Positions 8,001-11,035 of a stretch of 11,035 nt of DNA are shown piece by piece. Numbering within the stretch: position 1 is the first letter of the stretch; every line of letters starts with the position of its first letter. The stretch is from CAZDHT01 sp964505325 (GTDB lineage: Bacteria > Planctomycetota > PUPC01): positions 1 to 11,035 of the forward strand of contig CAZDHT010000187.1 in NCBI GenBank assembly GCA_964505325.1, written 5' to 3'. The notes under the pieces were generated by a model. That model did not search any database, was not told the DNA's origin, and worked only from the letters and a program-made list of their open reading frames with translations. A program made the translations under genes and the position numbers.

Positions 8001-10108
8001 AGCCCCGGATCGCTTGCCACTTCGGACAGGAGCTGCGCAATCCCATCGGCCTGCGACTCGATGCGTCCGAGGCCGAGGCGTGAGAGGACATCATCCGGGG
8101 TGCCTTCGCGGGCGAGCCGTTCCTGGCAGGTGCCCAGGGCGAGGTTATAGATGCCGAACTGGCCGGCGATCTCGCCGCCGTGGATGAGGTGTGGTGCCGC
8201 CCAGAGGGCCCGCGTCTTGGAGATCTCCTGGTTGGCCGAGGCGGCCTCGAAATGCGCCGCCGCACCGCGCCCTGCCATGCCTTCATACGCTCGCAGGAAT
8301 ACTCCCTGGACCTTGCCGTATCTGCCGGGATTGTCCTTGTTGGAGTGCAAGCACGAGTCGCCGCCGATCAGCAGCCCCCACCGCGGCGTCACGTCGCCCA
8401 GAAGCAGCGACGCGTGCAGGACGATCCAATGATCGCCGATGAGCTGTTTAAGGTCGGCGTCGGACCGCAGCGCTTGCTCCTCCTCCTCGAGCTCTGCGAC
8501 GCGCAGTTGCACGTTCCGCCGGACCTCGTCCAGGATGAGATCCAGCTTCCCCTGCACGTCTGGGGCCAGCCCTTCGGTCTCCTCTCGTCCGAGCGCCCGG
8601 CGCAAGGCATTCCAGCCGTCTTTCTGCGGCTGCCAGTCTTCTTTGACCAGTCTGGCGATCTCGCTGATTCGCTCCTCGGCCTCCCGCTTGGCCGCCCCCT
8701 GGTGGCTTCGCTTGCGCAACGCCTGCGCCTCGTCTCGCAGCCGGTACATTCTGTCACCGATGAGATGGGTGTGCGCCGCCGCGCAGTCCCGCAGACGGCT
8801 TAGCAGTTGCCTTCGGGCGCCGGCGCCCGGCTGCTCGGGGCCACCGCTCTCCGGGAAAGCCAGGTACGCAAGCACCAGGCAGAACGCGAAGGCCGCCGCA
8901 GAACCGATGATGAGGGGAACCCCCTTCGTTCGGCGCCGCTGCGTTGCCGTGGCAGTCTTCGCGACCGGCGCTTCATCCGCGCCGTCGGCCCCGGGCGGAA
9001 GCAACGACCAGATCAGGAACCCGCCCGCTGCGACTGCAAGCAACAAGGCAGCCGCCGGCAGCGCCATCGGCCGGGTCTCGGCCGCCGGTTCCCCGAGAGG
9101 ATCCGGCCGGGCCAAAAGCGCCCGCATCTCCTTGAAGAAGCCCTGCTCCTTCACGAGCGACTTCTGGCGGGTCTCGACCTTGACCTTGCTCTCCTTGTCT
9201 TCCAGCGCGCGATAGAAGGCGCTGCTTCCGGCGTGTGCGCGGGCCTGGCCGTCGAAGAACGCAACGAGCAAATGCCGCCGCGGCCGGCGGTTCTTGAAAT
9301 GCTCGGCCAGCTTGAGGAGCCCGGCGCAGTTGGCCGCCCCTCGGGCGCCCGCGGAGAGCCGCGGCACTTCCCCGTAGCTGTCCAGGTAGGCCGCCAGCAC
9401 GATGAGTTCATCCTTCTCCTGGGCGAACTCCGGCTCGGTGCCGCGCAGGAAGGCGAACACGTTGCGCCCGACGGCGCCCTCCCACACAACCTCGCTGTGG
9501 ATGGTGGCGGTCTTCCCGGCCGGGAAGTCCTGGCGGCGGCCCGGATAGTAGAACCGTGGCAGATTGGCGCAGGCGCGGACGTAATGCGGATGCCGGGCGT
9601 CGGCCGTGCCGGTCCCGACGAACACCACGGCCTTCGCGCCCTGCCGGAACGCCCGCAGCCAGCCCGCGCCGGCGTTGTAGTCCACCACGACGATGGCCCC
9701 GCGCACCGACTGCTTCTCGAAGTCCTGCAACCTCGCCGCGCCGGCGTGGACCAGCGGGCCGGTGATCCCTTCCGGCGGCGTCACCGGCGGAATGATGCCG
9801 TTCGGGCGCATCGGCAGGAGCAGGAGCGGCGTGTCGGCGCCCGCAACGTGCAGTTCGCACCGCTTGACGCGCGTCTGCGCGACGGGGAAGCTCTGGACGA
9901 TGATCTTGTCTGCGCCAATCTCCTTCAGGCGCCTTTCCACGTGCGCGGCGGCCGATGCATACTCCGGTGTCCCCGTGAGCCGGTGCGGTGCTTTCGTCAG
10001 AGCCGCGCAGTCCTGCTCGAACCGCGCCGAGGCGGCCCAGCCGTCCGCGGCAGGGAGCGCCGCCACCGCGCCAACCAGCGCTGCGAGCAGTACCCGCGTC
10101 ACCGTCAC
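5009..10108 (-). CDS. Giant fusion: degenerate M28-peptidase-like periplasmic domain plus FtsX/MacB-type ABC permease
   Basis: A 1699-residue protein. Residues 1-28 are a signal peptide (hydrophobic 5-21, AxA-type cleavage near 26-28). Residues 29-330 resemble an M28 aminopeptidase with an inserted PA domain (about 115-190, with RGAIVVVDYNAGAGWLRAF), but the catalytic motifs are broken: AYLDS (240-244) instead of AHxDS, AANCAG (258-263) instead of NDNASG, and FDGQA (285-289) instead of FDGEE. Membrane helices lie near 348-370 and 397-418. Residues 419-1005 are predicted periplasmic, with a charged coiled coil at about 452-550. Helices at 1006-1028, 1041-1059 and 1064-1090 precede a MacB-like core: MRRRRLRTGLTAVTII (1129-1144), periplasmic domain 1157-1412, three helices (1414-1436, 1455-1482, 1507-1528) and SAIYPAVKASKSANPG. 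A cytosolic domain of about 155 residues ends the protein. Charge distribution agrees with nine membrane helices and an inside C-terminus. Start: GTG at 10108 overlaps the upstream TGA (GTGA), has GGAGG 9 bases before it and gives the signal peptide; a longer ATG reading from 10192 adds 28 basic residues and is unlikely. The neighbouring ATPases should power it. I believe similar fusions exist in planctomycetes, without known function. Confidence 0.9.
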   Translation of the reverse strand: MTVTRVLLAALVGAVAALPAADGWAASARFEQDCAALTKAPHRLTGTPEYASAAAHVERRLKEIGADKIIVQSFPVAQTRVKRCELHVAGADTPLLLLPMRPNGIIPPVTPPEGITGPLVHAGAARLQDFEKQSVRGAIVVVDYNAGAGWLRAFRQGAKAVVFVGTGTADARHPHYVRACANLPRFYYPGRRQDFPAGKTATIHSEVVWEGAVGRNVFAFLRGTEPEFAQEKDELIVLAAYLDSYGEVPRLSAGARGAANCAGLLKLAEHFKNRRPRRHLLVAFFDGQARAHAGSSAFYRALEDKESKVKVETRQKSLVKEQGFFKEMRALLARPDPLGEPAAETRPMALPAAALLLAVAAGGFLIWSLLPPGADGADEAPVAKTATATQRRRTKGVPLIIGSAAAFAFCLVLAYLAFPESGGPEQPGAGARRQLLSRLRDCAAAHTHLIGDRMYRLRDEAQALRKRSHQGAAKREAEERISEIARLVKEDWQPQKDGWNALRRALGREETEGLAPDVQGKLDLILDEVRRNVQLRVAELEEEEQALRSDADLKQLIGDHWIVLHASLLLGDVTPRWGLLIGGDSCLHSNKDNPGRYGKVQGVFLRAYEGMAGRGAAAHFEAASANQEISKTRALWAAPHLIHGGEIAGQFGIYNLALGTCQERLAREGTPDDVLSRLGLGRIESQADGIAQLLSEVASDPGLSLKRSIVPDRQYEVAGFANRKPRGPMVMGVLPGSSTPNTPMPGAVVQFRVRASGPLSFTRQKPYAFEDFQILRTNRNGVYGLGPVPEQDRWSWSRRSGIAAVFDERGAVTSISDLNSLRSIRSRLNVFRCRPGVVVLPPQLDARRLPVNEVQVFSARADAVLDKKKSFVETADGVVAWYSDLREKGVKLFGLRQMVALNSGPELLNPGDEGADPQGTGFSMEGAWEPMSAAPRAAADLWRLNESRLAILREKEILDSSLEELHGRAEDLLTAARGAPSSLQRESLAASSYWASQPAYSKTRGMLDDLVVAVLILLGLSVPFAFALERVVIGATTIYRQVTWFATFFALTFVALYLSHPAFAIANTPIIIFLGFAIVVMSSLVIWIIMRKFEVELKTLQGMAATVHAADVSRVNTFLAAMQMGISTMRRRRLRTGLTAVTIILLTFTILCFASFGTRVGIVSLFFKSSPPYTGAWVHQVNWEPLTPGLFDVVRGRWGKDAQVCRRLWVCPKTADSPGLLLTRHDGTEPVTIDGVLGIEPEEIAQRPGLARLLGRDLGSDDRAAPGVLVTRAVAERLGVRPGDTVVLRGHSLRVGRVLDPSQLAAAKDMDGSNLLPVDFTQVSSAQAVTPKGEAMLAQRNWASLPPDSVVIVSADKAEALGADLYAITLYTRGSAQASQVAEDLARVVSFPVAATRANGVYLHLLGTILAASGVRDLFFPILLGGLVIFGTMLGSVADREKEIYTFSALGLAPRHVATLFLAESMVYSLIGGMGGYLLAQGTMKVLTFLVDQGLVGRVPEMNMSSTNTIVTILIVMATVLVSAIYPAVKASKSANPGLMRTWRVPEPKGDLLDLVFPFTVSEYDITGVVSFLKEHFDSHTDTGLGRFMARDTRLMKDAEGALGLDALLTLAPFDLGVSESFALRSKPSEIPGIDEVHIRLERRSGQPKDWRRLNKVFLDDLRRQFLIWRSISHTAMETYRDRTLTALGEAAAPPPEDT
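5017..5021 (-). promoter_or_regulatory. Ribosome binding site of the OPT-like transporter gene
   Basis: GGAGG on the minus strand, 10 bases upstream of the GTG at 5006 and within the last codons of the giant gene. It supports GTG as the start even though a TAG stop lies between the site and the start codon, so translation may be reinitiated or coupled here. Confidence 0.65.
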
Positions 10109-10893
10109 GCCGTCTCGCCTCCAATCGCACCCACCTCGATGTGCAGCTCGTCGCGGCGGGCGATCCGCTGGATCCGGCCGTCCCGGATCCACATCAGCCG
10201 GTCGCAGATGTCGAGCATGCGGTGGTCGTGCGTCGCGCAGATCACCGTCACACCCTTGATCTCGTTCAGGCGCTGCAAGACCTCGAGGATGCCTTGCCCC
10301 GTCGCGAGGTCCAGGTTGCCGGTGGGCTCGTCACACAGTAGCACGCTCGGCTGGTTGGCCAGCGACCGTGCGATCGCCACCCGCTGCTGCTGGCCGCCGG
10401 ACATCTCGATGGGACGGTGGTGCCACCGTTCGCCCAGGCCGACCAGGTCGAGCAGCTCCATCCCCCGCTTCCGCGCCTCGTCGGGCAGCACCCCGCCGAA
10501 GATCATCGGCGTGGTGACGTTTTCGAGGGCGGTCATGTACTGGATGAGATTGTAGGACTGGAAGATGTAGCCGATCTTGTTGCAGCGCAGATACGCCAGT
10601 TCCTCGGCCGTGAGTTGCGCGGCGTCGACCTCGTCGATGAACACGCGCCCTGCCGAAGGACTGTCCAGGGCGCCGATCATGTTGAAGAACGTGGTCTTGC
10701 CCGAGCCGGACGGCCCCATGACGGAGATGAACTCGCCGGTGTAGATCTCCACGTCCACTCCGCGCAGGGCCTCGGTCACGACACCTTTCATGTCATAGTG
10801 CTTCTTCAGGCCGACCGTTCGGATGATGACGCGCCGCCGGCCGTGATCCGGCTTGGGTGGTGTCGCGTTCATCTCGTGCTTCTTTTCGCTCAT
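10105..10893 (-). CDS. ABC transporter ATP-binding protein, MacB/LolD type
   Basis: A 262-residue cytoplasmic ATPase with intact motifs: Walker A GPSGSGKTT (60-68), Q-loop Gln112 in YIFQSYNLIQ, signature MSGGQQQRVAIARSL (164-178), Walker B VLLCDEP (184-190, catalytic Glu189), D-loop GNLD and H-loop His222 in CATHDHRM. It belongs to the MacB/LolD/FtsE branch and sits between two FtsX-type permease genes, the classical arrangement for a type VII ABC complex that drives periplasmic conformational work rather than simple import. It is a clear paralogue of the ATPase at 2189-2971, sharing SVMGPSGSGKTT, FNMIGALD, QQQRVAIAR and THDH blocks. The ATG at 10893 lies three bases after the stop of the upstream permease, but the nearest GGAGG is about 20 bases away, so the start rests on coupling; an internal ATG at codon 8 would also give a complete ATPase. 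Its 3' end overlaps the giant permease gene by 4 bases. Confidence 0.95.
   Translation of the reverse strand: MSEKKHEMNATPPKPDHGRRRVIIRTVGLKKHYDMKGVVTEALRGVDVEIYTGEFISVMGPSGSGKTTFFNMIGALDSPSAGRVFIDEVDAAQLTAEELAYLRCNKIGYIFQSYNLIQYMTALENVTTPMIFGGVLPDEARKRGMELLDLVGLGERWHHRPIEMSGGQQQRVAIARSLANQPSVLLCDEPTGNLDLATGQGILEVLQRLNEIKGVTVICATHDHRMLDICDRLMWIRDGRIQRIARRDELHIEVGAIGGETA
10118..10122 (-). promoter_or_regulatory. Ribosome binding site of the giant fusion gene
   Basis: GGAGG on the minus strand, 9 bases upstream of the GTG at 10108 and inside the end of the preceding ATPase gene. It decides in favour of the GTG start, which also begins a clean signal peptide and overlaps the ATPase stop codon as GTGA. 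Confidence 0.7.
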
Positions 10894-10896
10894 CGC

Positions 10897-11035
10897 CTAT
10901 TCGACCCGCATCGCCTCCATTGGCGCCAGCCGGGCGGCCTTGAAGGACGGATACACCGCGGCCACCGCCGCCAGCACCACACCCAATCCCACTGCGACGA
11001 TCATGGCGGCCAGCAGATCCACCACCGGCACCGAA
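10897..11035 (-). CDS. FtsX/MacB-type ABC permease, C-terminal end (partial)
   Basis: Only the last 45 residues lie in the window; the gene continues beyond the right edge. The segment holds most of a final membrane helix (DLLAAMIVAVGLGVVLAAVA), then the cytoplasmic motif AVYPSFKAARLAPMEAMRVE and a TAG stop at 10899-10897. The pattern (A/S)xYPxxKAAxLxPxxAMR is the standard ending of MacB, LolC/E and FtsX-like permeases, whose last helix leads into a short basic tail near the ATPase. It is separated from the ATPase gene by three bases, so permease and ATPase are co-translated. With the FtsX core of the giant downstream protein it could form a heterodimeric permease, as LolC and LolE do; this is inference. 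The identity of the missing N-terminal part, including any periplasmic domain, cannot be known from here. Confidence 0.85.
   Translation of the reverse strand, partial: SVPVVDLLAAMIVAVGLGVVLAAVAAVYPSFKAARLAPMEAMRVE

Noticed and set aside
10109..10192. Upstream ATG at 10192 as the start of the giant protein.
   Set aside because: It would add 28 basic, Pro-rich residues in front of a clean signal peptide and overlap the ATPase gene by 88 bases; GTG at 10108 has a well-placed GGAGG and a GTGA overlap.
8807..10555. Long open frame on the plus strand opposite the giant gene and the ATPase.
   Set aside because: It is an antisense shadow of GC-rich coding DNA: the translation is Arg/Pro/Gly-rich with no domain, while the minus strand encodes clear ATPase and permease motifs over the same bases.

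Overview
This is a compact, GC-rich bacterial window. Apart from the tail of one plus-strand gene at the left edge, it is filled by a single minus-strand gene train that reads from right to left. The signal-peptide-led periplasmic domains, the MacB/LolCDE-type ABC parts and the two OPT-like membrane proteins point to a Gram-negative host. The protein types (a DUF6785/DUF6784-type membrane protein, a planctomycete-type 'peptide transporter', and a very large M28-like/FtsX fusion) resemble those of Planctomycetota and neighbouring deep-branching phyla such as Hydrogenedentota, Verrucomicrobiota and Armatimonadota. The lineage is my inference from remembered family distribution; there is no rRNA or other marker here.

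Layout in order of transcription: (1) 11035-10897, the C-terminal 45 residues of an FtsX/MacB-type permease; (2) 10893-10105, a MacB/LolD-type ABC ATPase; (3) 10108-5009, a 1699-residue fusion made of a signal peptide, a PA/M28-peptidase-like domain whose metal and catalytic residues are lost, two membrane segments, a 590-residue periplasmic block with a coiled coil, a three-helix membrane bundle, an FtsX/MacB permease core and a C-terminal cytosolic domain; (4) 5006-2985, an OPT-like polytopic transporter; (5) 2971-2189, a second MacB/LolD-type ATPase; (6) 2192-153, a second OPT-like polytopic protein of the DUF6785/DUF6784 type. Junctions are +3, -4 (GTGA), +2, +13 and -4 (ATGA) bases, so the six genes almost certainly form one translationally coupled operon. 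Its promoter lies outside the window, to the right. At the left edge a convergent plus-strand gene (1-92) ends in a typical concanavalin-A/LamG-like tail.

Functional reading: the two ATPases and two FtsX-type permeases look like the parts of one or two type VII (MacB/Lol-like) ABC machines, which couple ATP hydrolysis to movement of periplasmic domains. They are co-transcribed with two different OPT-like transporters, one ATPase gene lying between the two OPT-like genes. The most interesting points are the apparently inactivated peptidase domain fused to the permease, and the physical mixing of ABC and OPT-type components. A periplasmic peptide or glycopeptide handling and uptake system is a plausible hypothesis, but no substrate can be read from the sequence.

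There is no non-coding stretch above about 60 bases and no RNA gene, mobile element, CRISPR array or repeat cluster that I can support.
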